Assembly (NCBI GenBank): GCA_946530355.1
Contig: CAMNAB010000168.1
Location: 1 to 5,242, forward strand
Length of the DNA: 5,242 nt
Direction: 5' to 3'
From: Firm-04 sp003446315
GTDB lineage: Bacteria > Bacillota > Clostridia > Oscillospirales > Ruminococcaceae
Part shown: in pieces, positions 1-5,229 of the stretch
Layout: every line of letters begins with the position of its first letter
Numbering within the stretch: the stretch's first letter is position 1
Notes under the pieces: generated by a model
What the model saw: the letters and a program-made list of their open reading frames with translations, nothing else
Databases searched by the model: none
What the model was told of the DNA's origin: nothing
Position numbers and translations under genes: made by a program

Positions 1-193
1 ATGAACCGGATTGCAAGCGCTGCACAAACAGTTTCATATCATCTTAAAAAACAGAAGCAAAACCCGCAGTTTTCGGTTTTCGGCAGATGGCATAATTTTG
101 ACTGCGATGATTTATGTATCATGCCAAAAATCAGATTTGCATAAGGAATCCAAACAACATGCATCGTTAAAAAGATACCCATATAGAAGTTTT
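1..193. other. Left-edge stretch with no recognisable gene
   Basis: I see no convincing gene here. A plus-strand frame is open from the first base to a TAA at 142-144 and would give 47 residues starting MNRIASAAQTVS. It could be the tail of a gene entering from the left or chance. It matches no family I recognise and no ribosome binding site can be seen because the window starts there. A second frame from about 11 to 271 runs straight through the hairpin at 194-223 and has no recognisable motif, so I do not call it. The stretch is fairly AT-rich and reads like intergenic DNA behind an upstream gene. Confidence 0.4.
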
Positions 194-223
194 GCCCCGA
201 AGCGTTTCAATACGCTTTGGGGC
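194..223 (+). terminator. Terminator-like hairpin
   Basis: GCCCCGAAGCG (194-204) pairs with CGCTTTGGGGC (213-223) over 11 positions with one G-T wobble. A further T205-A212 pair closes a six-base loop. The bases after it (ATTGTAATTTAT) are AT-rich but do not form a clean T-run, so the intrinsic terminator call is moderate. It would end transcription from a gene to the left of the window and shield the mobilisation region behind it. Confidence 0.5.
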
Positions 224-322
224 ATTGTAATTTATACGGTTCATAAGATAAATCAGAATTTGTGGGTATAAATTCTCCCAATTTACTCCATTCGATCACA
301 TGTGTCATTTCTCCCCACAGAT

Positions 323-399
323 CGGGGGTGACAACCCAAGGGGACAGGGGGAAACTCGCACGCTCGCATTCCCCCTATCCCCTTAGGTTTTCGCCCCCG
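323..399. repeat. oriT: Long imperfect inverted repeat, candidate oriT hairpin
   Basis: Arm 323-353 pairs with arm 369-399. Of 31 positions, 28 pair (one as a G-T wobble) and three are mismatched (332/390, 337/385, 345/377). The loop is about 15 bases (354-368). The arms are built of G-runs on one side and C-runs on the other. The element lies immediately upstream of a mobC-like remnant and a relaxase gene, which is where origins of transfer of MOBP-type elements usually sit. Such origins characteristically carry an inverted repeat recognised by the relaxase or its accessory protein. The repeat is seen directly and the oriT role is inferred. A strong terminator, or a structure controlling mob gene expression, is the alternative. 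Confidence 0.6.
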
Positions 400-408
400 T
401 GCCCCCGC
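393..408 (+). repeat. Tandem 8-base C-rich direct repeat
   Basis: GCCCCCGT (393-400) is followed at once by GCCCCCGC (401-408), giving two near-identical 8-base units. The first unit is the outer end of the right arm of the long hairpin. The repeat lies between that hairpin and the candidate nick region at about 408-416 (TTTCCTGA). It could be part of a protein-binding site at oriT. With only two short units this is weak evidence. Confidence 0.3.
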
Positions 409-434
409 TTTCCTGATCCCTTGACCCCCTATGC

Positions 435-459
435 TCCGCGAACCAAAAGCGTATGCGGA
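435..459. repeat. Small inverted repeat beside the oriT candidate
   Basis: TCCGC (435-439) pairs with GCGGA (455-459) across a 15-base loop. It lies downstream of the long hairpin and overlaps the possible original mobC start (ATG 453). A five-base stem with this loop is only weakly stable. I list it because secondary small repeats are common next to nick sites. It may be chance. Confidence 0.25.
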
Positions 460-678
460 ACCACAATCAGCACAAAACTCACTGTAATTGACAAAGATTC
501 CCTGAAAATAATCATCACGGATATTGCAGGAATTCGCGGCAGTCTGAACCAGATTGCGAAACGTCTGAATGCTACAAATCAGTTTTACGGTGATGACCGA
601 AAAACGATTGAAGAAGCGCAGAAGGAGTTGAACGAAATTTGGCAGTCACTCAATATCATGCTATCAAATCAACCGTAG
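453..678 (+). pseudogene. mobC: MobC-like mobilisation accessory protein remnant
   Basis: The frame ending at TAG 676-678 closes with a segment typical of the MobC family C-terminus: IRGSLNQIAKRLNATNQFYG, then an acidic stretch and EIWQSLNIMLSNQP. MobC proteins bind oriT and help the relaxase open the strands. In that frame the recognisable part begins near 484 and has no good start codon; the only upstream ATG (262) would need translation through the oriT hairpin. In another frame, ATG 453 gives MRNHNQHKTHCN and stops at 489-491. That resembles the basic start of MobC proteins and suggests the original start. The helix-rich N-terminal and middle parts seem to be deleted, leaving roughly 65-75 of the usual 100 or more residues. 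The end overlaps the relaxase start by 40 bases. The C-terminal match is clear; the history is inferred. Confidence 0.55.
622..641 (+). promoter_or_regulatory. Ribosome binding site and TTG start of the relaxase
   Basis: AAGGAG at 622-627 lies 11 bases before the TTG at 639-641. The encoded start MAVTQYHAIKS matches the conserved beginning of clostridial relaxases, which favours this non-ATG start over any later ATG. The site is inside the mobC-like frame, so the two genes would be translationally coupled. Confidence 0.6.
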
Positions 679-833
679 AAAAAGCGATTCACTATATAGT
701 CAATCCGGATAAGACTGACGGTCAGATTATGGTATCAAGTTATATGTGCAGCGATGATGAACAGGCGGCAGCTCGGCACGCGAAACGGAAGCGTTCTCGC
801 ACAGCATCTGATACAATCTTTTTTGCCGGATGA
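639..833 (+). pseudogene. mobA: Relaxase N-terminal fragment, cut off by a frameshift
   Basis: This is the 5' part of a MOBP/VirD2-like relaxase, the nuclease that nicks one strand at oriT and stays linked to it through a tyrosine. The start MAVTQYHAIKS and the segment AIHYIVNPDKT (residues 16-26) are typical of the family. Tyr19 is the likely catalytic tyrosine. Family-like sequence continues to about residue 37 (C, codon 747-749) and SDDEQAA. After that the frame becomes basic and unrelated (ARHAKRKRSRTAS) and stops at 831-833. The real continuation is in the frame that begins at 754. Getting from one frame to the other needs one extra base or a missing 3n+2 bases. I see no slippery heptamer that would suggest programmed frameshifting. 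The true fragment is about 45 residues; the rest is out-of-frame tail. Confidence 0.7.
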
Positions 834-1986
834 AACTACACCGGAACAGGCACATGAAATCGGTATCATTCTCGCCGAAAGGTTCTTGAAAGGACATTAC
901 CAGTATGTGCTTGCAACGCACATTGACAAGCAGCATATCCATAATCACCTGATATTTAACAACGTCAGTTTTGATAATCACCGGACATTCAACATGAACG
1001 AAAACCGCGGCAAGCACGCATGGAAAGTTTTGCAGCAAATCAGCGATCAGATTTGCCGTGAACAAAAGCTGTATGTGATACCGAATCCGGAGCAAAGAAA
1101 AGGAAAAGGCTGGTATGAATGGCAGCACGATCAGCAGGGTTCATCGTGGAAAAAACAACTGAAACACAGCATTGACGAAGCAATCATGTCAAGCAGTGAC
1201 CTCTCGGATTTCTGGAATGAATGCCGGAAAAGGAACATTGAATTTCAGTACCGACCGGATCACCGTATTTCTCTGAAATTCCGGTTGACGGATGCCGGTC
1301 AGGAGAAATGGACACGCGCCCGGACACTTGGCTGGTATTACGAGCCGGAGCAGATCGAAAAGCGTATTGCAGACTATGCTGCATTTGTCCGTGGTGAGAT
1401 AAACTACGAACCGAAAACGAAGATCATCGACACGAACCAGGAACGCTTTGCAGAAGCACCGGGACTGGAACGCTGGGCAATGCTGCACAACATGCAGGAA
1501 GCATCACGCATGATAAACTTTCTCACAGAGCGTGGTCTGACTACTCCCGACGATCTGAACGACCGTGCTGTGCATGAGTTTGACCGCCGCATGAAACTGG
1601 TTGCAGATCTGAACGAGATTCAGAAGAAGGTTGACCGTGTGTCAGATGACATCTCTCTGATAAAACGATACCGCAGACTGCGACCGGTTTACGAAGCATC
1701 TTTTACGGCGACTTTCCGCAAAAAGTATGTTTCCGATCACGCTGCGGAGTTGCAGGAATATGACATAACAGAAAAGCAAATGCAGGCGCGTTTTCCCGAT
1801 CATTCTGTGCCAAAGATTGAGCGTCTGGAACAGGAAAAACTACGGCTGACAGAGCAGCGAAAGCAGCTCAACGAGGAATATAAAAGCTGCAAAGCAGAGA
1901 TCACGAAATTGGAAAAAGCCAGAGAAACGATTGCTGAATATCTGAAACAAGCAGAACCAAACCACACAAAAGACACGCTGGAGTAA
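754..1986 (+). CDS. mobA: Relaxase/mobilisation nuclease, main part after the frameshift
   Basis: This 410-residue frame carries most of a MOBP-type relaxase (Relaxase/VirD2 domain). VLAQHLIQSFLP followed by TTPEQAHEIG (residues 14-38) is conserved in clostridial members. The metal-binding histidine motif HIDKQHIHNH is at residues 56-65 (His56, His61, His63, His65). A region with FRLTDAGQEKWTRARTLG (about 176-193) is typical of the middle of the family. The C-terminus (about 285-400) is charged, heptad-like and probably coiled-coil. The catalytic tyrosine motif is missing here because it lies upstream in another frame. ATG 754 has no ribosome binding site and is not the natural start. The true gene begins at TTG 639. 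Unless a sequencing error explains the shift, the enzyme would be inactive and the element would need a relaxase in trans. The stop codon is inside the terminator hairpin. Confidence 0.85.
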   Translation: MMNRRQLGTRNGSVLAQHLIQSFLPDETTPEQAHEIGIILAERFLKGHYQYVLATHIDKQHIHNHLIFNNVSFDNHRTFNMNENRGKHAWKVLQQISDQICREQKLYVIPNPEQRKGKGWYEWQHDQQGSSWKKQLKHSIDEAIMSSSDLSDFWNECRKRNIEFQYRPDHRISLKFRLTDAGQEKWTRARTLGWYYEPEQIEKRIADYAAFVRGEINYEPKTKIIDTNQERFAEAPGLERWAMLHNMQEASRMINFLTERGLTTPDDLNDRAVHEFDRRMKLVADLNEIQKKVDRVSDDISLIKRYRRLRPVYEASFTATFRKKYVSDHAAELQEYDITEKQMQARFPDHSVPKIERLEQEKLRLTEQRKQLNEEYKSCKAEITKLEKARETIAEYLKQAEPNHTKDTLE

Positions 1987-2002
1987 GCTCACTCCAGCGT
2001 GT
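1973..2002. terminator. Bidirectional terminator between convergent genes
   Basis: A perfect 12-bp stem pairs 1973-1984 (ACACGCTGGAGT) with 1991-2002 (ACTCCAGCGTGT) around the loop AAGCTC. On the plus strand it is followed by TTAGTTTTTC. On the minus strand the A-run before it (CACAAAAG) becomes CTTTTGTG, so it can work in both directions. The relaxase stop (1984-1986) and the stop of the convergent minus-strand gene (1989-1991) both fall at the hairpin tip. Confidence 0.85.
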
Positions 2003-2429
2003 TTAGTTTTTCTATGATATCCGGTGTTTCCCGTTGCAGAAACTCCCACAGTGCGCTTCGCATGACATCAGAGAGATTCATACTGAGCCGTTCACAGGCT
2101 TCCTGCAAAATCTCTCTGCTGCCTTTCGGCAGGTAGAATGTGATTGTATCCGAATTCTTTCGGCGGGATGCAACCACATCGGCAGATGAGGATTTCCGCT
2201 TCGGCTTGCATTCTGCGCTGCAATAGATCTGCGAAGGACTTGTAATCGAAAACGATTTTCCGCAGGTCGGACAGGTTTTCTGATCTCCGACATGATACTG
2301 CTTGCCGCGTTTCACTCGCTCTTTTTGGATTATCTTGCGGCATTCGAAACAATACCTGGCGTGGTTTGCAACGGACGAGAAGGACGTTCCGCAGCGTTCA
2401 CAGGTAAATGTTTTTACTTCTTTAGTCAT
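1989..2429 (-). CDS. Tandem zinc-ribbon and ribbon-helix-helix DNA-binding protein
   Basis: The 146-residue product has two cysteine knuckles. The first is CERC at residues 10-13 with CFEC at 27-30. The second is CPTC at 53-56 with a C-x3-C pair at 70 and 74. The two units look like a duplication: both have CG-x-SF after the first pair and YC at the second. They should each bind one zinc ion. A basic, serine-rich linker (75-92) leads to a ribbon-helix-helix fold: strand TITFYLP (95-101), helix about 102-115 and helix about 119-132, similar to Arc/CopG/ParG proteins. The ATG at 2427-2429 has a good AAGGAGA site eight bases upstream (2438-2444). It is divergent from parA with about 65 bases between them. 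A DNA-binding repressor of itself and the partition operon, or a centromere-binding partner of ParA, is inferred. The domains are clear; the role is not shown. Confidence 0.75.
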   Translation of the reverse strand: MTKEVKTFTCERCGTSFSSVANHARYCFECRKIIQKERVKRGKQYHVGDQKTCPTCGKSFSITSPSQIYCSAECKPKRKSSSADVVASRRKNSDTITFYLPKGSREILQEACERLSMNLSDVMRSALWEFLQRETPDIIEKLNTLE

Positions 2430-2494
2430 GTGTTACATCTCCTTTTATATAGGATAATTAGCAAGTAATCATATTCTAAGTCATTCGATTTCAA
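2430..2494. promoter_or_regulatory. Divergent control region between the regulator and parA
   Basis: This 65-base AT-rich gap must hold the promoters of both divergent genes. On the minus strand TTAGAA, a 17-base spacer and TATCCT give a weak promoter match before the clear ribosome binding site at 2438-2444. On the plus strand GATAAT (2453-2458) is a possible -10 element without a good -35. I see no convincing operator palindrome and no Shine-Dalgarno sequence before parA at 2495. Confidence 0.4.
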
Positions 2495-3289
2495 ATGTCA
2501 AGAGATGCAAGAAGATTCTGTAAAGGCGGTGTCGGCAAGACCACCACGACAGTGAACCTCGGCGCGGGACTAGCCGGAGCCGGTCAGCGCGTGCTTCTGA
2601 TTGACGCTGATCCGCAGGGAAGCCTGTCTGTCAGTCTCGGCATCGGAGATCCTGACACGGAGAACAATACACTGGCATCGGCTATGGTACAGGAGATGAA
2701 TGGTGATCAGTACGACGTAAGAGACTGCATCCGGCATCATGACGAAGGCTTAGACTTTCTGCCGGCGAATATAGAGCTGGCTTTTGTGGATGTTTCAACG
2801 AATGATAATATAAACCGGGAATACATCCTCTCAGGCGTAATTGCGCAGATCAGAGATGAATATGACTACATTCTGATTGACTGTATGCCTTCACTTAGAA
2901 TACTGACCATCAATGCCCTTACAGCGGCTGACAGTGTGCTGATCCCGGTTGAAACAAAGTTCCTGCCAATTAAAGGTTTGCAGCAGCTTTTTCAGACGAT
3001 TGGCAGTGTACGGTATCGAATCAATCCGAATCTGGAGATCGAAGGTGTTCTTTTTACGATGTACAACGGAACAAATCTTTCTGAACAGATTGCGGCGAGT
3101 CTCAGTGAAGCCTACGGCAGCAGTATCCGGGTATTCAATACCAGAATCCCGACTGCCACAAAAGCTGCCGAAGCACCGTCAAGCGGAAGCAGCCTGTTTC
3201 GGTATGCACCGAAAAGCAAAGCCGCTGCTGCCTATACAGCACTGACAAATGAACTTCTGGAACAATATAAGAAGGAGGGTGCACGATGA
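2495..3289 (+). CDS. parA: ParA-type partition ATPase, abnormal N-terminus
   Basis: This is a ParA/Soj/MinD-family ATPase of 264 residues. Such proteins bind the nucleoid and, with ParB, segregate plasmids or excised elements. The deviant Walker A KGGVGKTT is at residues 10-17 with both signature lysines. VLLIDADPQGS (33-43) is Walker A'. YILIDC (125-130) is Walker B, followed by MPSLR, where I recall MPSLG in clostridial relatives. TINALTAADSVLIPV (138-152) and the C-terminal PKSKAAAAY region also fit. The N-terminus is odd: relatives have a hydrophobic strand and usually NQ before KGGVGKT, but this protein has MSRDARRFC, and no ribosome binding site precedes ATG 2495. The frame has a stop just upstream (2477-2479). 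A small 5' deletion or rearrangement is likely, so function is uncertain. The stop overlaps the parB start (ATGA, 3286-3289). Confidence 0.88.
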   Translation: MSRDARRFCKGGVGKTTTTVNLGAGLAGAGQRVLLIDADPQGSLSVSLGIGDPDTENNTLASAMVQEMNGDQYDVRDCIRHHDEGLDFLPANIELAFVDVSTNDNINREYILSGVIAQIRDEYDYILIDCMPSLRILTINALTAADSVLIPVETKFLPIKGLQQLFQTIGSVRYRINPNLEIEGVLFTMYNGTNLSEQIAASLSEAYGSSIRVFNTRIPTATKAAEAPSSGSSLFRYAPKSKAAAAYTALTNELLEQYKKEGAR

Positions 3290-4239
3290 GTGGAAAGCTG
3301 GATCTCACCGGTGCATATAAACCGATTGCAACTCTTTTTGCATCTGCAACTGAGCGTGAAGAACAGCGCAAGGCTGCTGTTGCAAAGCGGATCATCGACA
3401 TTGAAATTGACCGGATTGACGATTTCCCGGATCATCCTTTTCATGTCCGGGATAACGAGGACATGATGCAGCTTGTCGAAAGCATCCGTGAGCATGGTGT
3501 TCTGACACCGGCAACGGTTACACGGAAAGCCGGCGACCGTTACGAAATGGTCAGCGGACACCGCCGCAAGCATGCTTGTGAGCTTGCAGGGCTGACTGTA
3601 ATCCCCTGCGAGATTGTGGAGCTTTCTCATGATGACGCTGTATTGCGCATGGTTGAGAGCAACTTTCAGCGGTCTGAAATCCTTCCGAGTGAGAAGGCAT
3701 TTGCATACAAAATGCGCATGGATGCGTTAAAAAGGAAAGCCGGTCGGGTGTCCGAAAAAGAATTGGGACCCAGTGGGTCCCAATTAACCGGACAGCGATC
3801 AAGTGAGCTGCTTGCTTCGGAAACATCTGAAAGTGCGACACAAATTAAGCGGTATATTCGTTTGACCTATCTGCTTCCGGAGCTTCTGGAAATGGTCGAT
3901 ACCCGTCAGCTCGGATTCAGACCGGCAGTGGAACTGTCGTATCTGACGGTAGAAGAACAGGCGTGGCTATTGAAACGCATTACCAATACGCAGATATATC
4001 CGACATTGGCACAGGCAGGAAAACTCAGGCAGTTTTCGGCAGACGGGAATCTGAACAGCGGCGTGATTCTGTCTATCCTCATGGAATCCAAGCCGCAGAA
4101 ATCAGGCAGCTTTAAACTGTCAAGAGAAAAATTCGCACATTATTTCAGGGAAGATGCCAAGCCGGAAGAAATCGAGGATACGTTTGAAAAGGCTTTGAAG
4201 CAATATTTTGGAGGTAAGAATAATGCGAAAAGACGGTAA
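3286..4239 (+). CDS. parB: ParB/Spo0J-type partition protein
   Basis: This 317-residue protein is the ParB partner of the ATPase encoded just upstream. ParB binds parS-like centromere sites and, in the wider family, acts as a CTP-dependent clamp. The N-terminal domain covers about residues 36-115. It includes the arginine motif in MVSGHRRKHACELAG, with GHRR at 91-94. ESNFQRSEILPSEKAFAYK (124-142) is the conserved second box. The helix-turn-helix is at about 171-193 and ends in IKRYIRLTYLLPEL. The C-terminal part (200-317) is helical and less conserved. The start is secure: AAGGAGGG (3272-3279) lies six bases before ATG 3286, and the ATGA overlap with parA means coupled translation. The linker at residues 159-167 is encoded by a perfect 25-bp palindrome. 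The gene looks intact. Confidence 0.9.
   Translation: MSGKLDLTGAYKPIATLFASATEREEQRKAAVAKRIIDIEIDRIDDFPDHPFHVRDNEDMMQLVESIREHGVLTPATVTRKAGDRYEMVSGHRRKHACELAGLTVIPCEIVELSHDDAVLRMVESNFQRSEILPSEKAFAYKMRMDALKRKAGRVSEKELGPSGSQLTGQRSSELLASETSESATQIKRYIRLTYLLPELLEMVDTRQLGFRPAVELSYLTVEEQAWLLKRITNTQIYPTLAQAGKLRQFSADGNLNSGVILSILMESKPQKSGSFKLSREKFAHYFREDAKPEEIEDTFEKALKQYFGGKNNAKRR
3761..3785. repeat. Perfect 25-bp palindrome inside parB, candidate parS-like site
   Basis: Positions 3761-3772 (AATTGGGACCCA) are the exact reverse complement of 3774-3785, with a single central G at 3773. It encodes residues ELGPSGSQL in the linker between the ParB N-terminal box and the helix-turn-helix. Centromere sites recognised by ParB are commonly palindromes near or inside par genes, so a ParB-binding site is a reasonable inference. 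It does not resemble the chromosomal parS consensus. An mRNA hairpin is the alternative. Confidence 0.45.
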
Positions 4240-4663
4240 CAAGTACACATCTGAAAAAATGAATTATGATACGGAACTTCAACAGAACTTTCCGCTGTGG
4301 AAGTTTGAGGTCGATCCGGACAGCGGCGAAATGTTGTGGTATGGTTATGATTCAGCTATGGGTTATAAAAAGATGCCAGTCCATTCCGGCTATTTCGGCA
4401 GTCTGCATTTGCGCTGGCTGATGGACGAGTGTCCGGAAAGACTGGAGCAGATCCTTGATGAGAAACGCTTTCAGGAGTATCTGGACAGCGTTCAGGAGCG
4501 CGGCACCGACATGATGCTAGCAATCATCGAAAAGATGCAAAAGACAGAACGCGATTATCTGATCGCCTGTGAAGCAGGTGATGTTTTGGAACAGATGCGG
4601 CTGCGAAACAACTACGAGCAGTGCGCAAAGGAGATCATAAGAGAGGAAATTTGTTTCTGCTAA
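4223..4663 (+). CDS. TnpV-like transposon-encoded protein
   Basis: This is a 146-residue soluble protein. The pattern GYFGSLHLRWL, then LEQIL, YLDSV and, near the end, NNYEQCAKEIIREEICFC resembles the TnpV family (transposon-encoded protein, Pfam TnpV) found in many clostridial mobile elements. The biochemical role of the family is not established as far as I know. The N-terminal 50 residues (KYTSEKMNYDTE onwards) are longer and less familiar than in usual TnpV proteins, so this is a divergent member. I chose ATG 4223 because GGAGGT at 4210-4215 lies seven bases before it; the earlier ATG 4208 overlaps that site. It overlaps the end of parB by 17 bases and so belongs to the same operon. Confidence 0.65.
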   Translation: MRKDGNKYTSEKMNYDTELQQNFPLWKFEVDPDSGEMLWYGYDSAMGYKKMPVHSGYFGSLHLRWLMDECPERLEQILDEKRFQEYLDSVQERGTDMMLAIIEKMQKTERDYLIACEAGDVLEQMRLRNNYEQCAKEIIREEICFC

Positions 4664-4679
4664 GAAAGGAGTGCTTGTG

Positions 4680-5030
4680 ATGCGGATGCTTGGCATGGTA
4701 TTGCGCGGAATCCTGACAATTCCGGCTCTTGCAATCGGACTAATGCTGAATTTTTTGGCGATTGTACTGAATCTTGCAACGGGTGTGCTTGAGCGTCTTG
4801 CCGGTGCTGCCGCATCATTACTTGCAGGCGGTATGACGCTGCTGCTTCTTGTAATGCTTGCGATTGACAAAGACTTTGTGCCGGAGCACTGGATTTTATG
4901 GGCTGTCATGTACGGCATTGCCGGTGTTCTCTATATCGCGCCGTATATTATGGATTATATCATCATCGGAATTTCGTCAGCCGGTGACTGGCTGCTGCGG
5001 ATTCCGCCCTGGAAAGGAGCATTATTATGA
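4680..5030 (+). CDS. Small integral membrane protein of a conjugative element
   Basis: The product is 116 residues and mostly hydrophobic. Likely membrane segments are at about 11-36, 42-62 and 71-97, with charged turns at LERL (37-40) and DKDFVPEH (63-70) and a WLLRIPPWKG tail. Its size, the start MRMLG and its place among par/tnpV genes recall the small CD1845-like membrane proteins of clostridial conjugative elements; that link is from memory and tentative. I chose ATG 4680 because AAAGGAG (4665-4671) lies eight bases upstream; the GTG at 4671 would sit on that site. The gap after the tnpV-like gene is 16 bases. The stop overlaps the next start (ATGA, 5027-5030), so the two are probably coupled. 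No signal peptidase site is evident. The function is unknown. Confidence 0.7.
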   Translation: MRMLGMVLRGILTIPALAIGLMLNFLAIVLNLATGVLERLAGAAASLLAGGMTLLLLVMLAIDKDFVPEHWILWAVMYGIAGVLYIAPYIMDYIIIGISSAGDWLLRIPPWKGALL

Positions 5031-5212
5031 AACTTTGGATTGACGAGAATGACCAGCGTTGCTGCGATAGGGCAACTGCGATAGAGCTTGGTGGTCAGAA
5101 GTTTGCCAATAAGAAAATCACGCTGATCTATCACTTCGATGAGTTTATTACGATTGTAGATGATGCGGATTCAAAGGCGGAAGATCTCATAACGGATGAA
5201 ACTACGTTATGA
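5027..5212 (+). CDS. Small acidic protein, family unknown
   Basis: This 61-residue acidic soluble protein begins MKLWIDENDQRCCDRATAIE and has a short strand-rich middle (ITLIYHFDEFITIVDD) followed by an acidic tail (SKAEDLITDETTL). I do not recognise the family. It is probably a real gene: AAGGAG at 5014-5019 lies seven bases before ATG 5027, and the start overlaps the stop of the membrane-protein gene by four bases (ATGA). It has a paired cysteine (CC, residues 12-13), which alone is not a metal site. Its position suggests an accessory protein of the element that is co-expressed with the membrane protein. Confidence 0.65.
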   Translation: MKLWIDENDQRCCDRATAIELGGQKFANKKITLIYHFDEFITIVDDADSKAEDLITDETTL

Positions 5213-5229
5213 AAGATAGAATTGATAAA

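Noticed and set aside
11..271. 86-residue plus-strand frame at the left edge
   Set aside because: It has no family motif and no ribosome binding site, and it runs through the terminator-like hairpin at 194-223.
323..399. Long hairpin read as a simple intrinsic terminator
   Set aside because: It has no T-run after either arm, the arms are far longer than usual, and it lies upstream of mobilisation genes.
262..483. N-terminal extension of the mobC-like frame back to ATG 262
   Set aside because: It would be translated through the long hairpin and gives a proline-rich, low-complexity sequence unlike any MobC. Only the part from about 484 looks like protein.
744..795. Programmed ribosomal frameshift in the relaxase
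   Set aside because: I see no slippery heptamer, stimulatory hairpin or internal Shine-Dalgarno near the junction, and residues seem to be missing, so mutation or error fits better.
727..1128. 133-residue minus-strand frame opposite the relaxase
   Set aside because: It is a shadow of the relaxase coding strand, which carries clear histidine motifs. It has no ribosome binding site or family motif of its own.
3135..3401. Minus-strand frames opposite parA and parB
   Set aside because: They are antisense shadows of two well-supported genes with conserved motifs on the plus strand.
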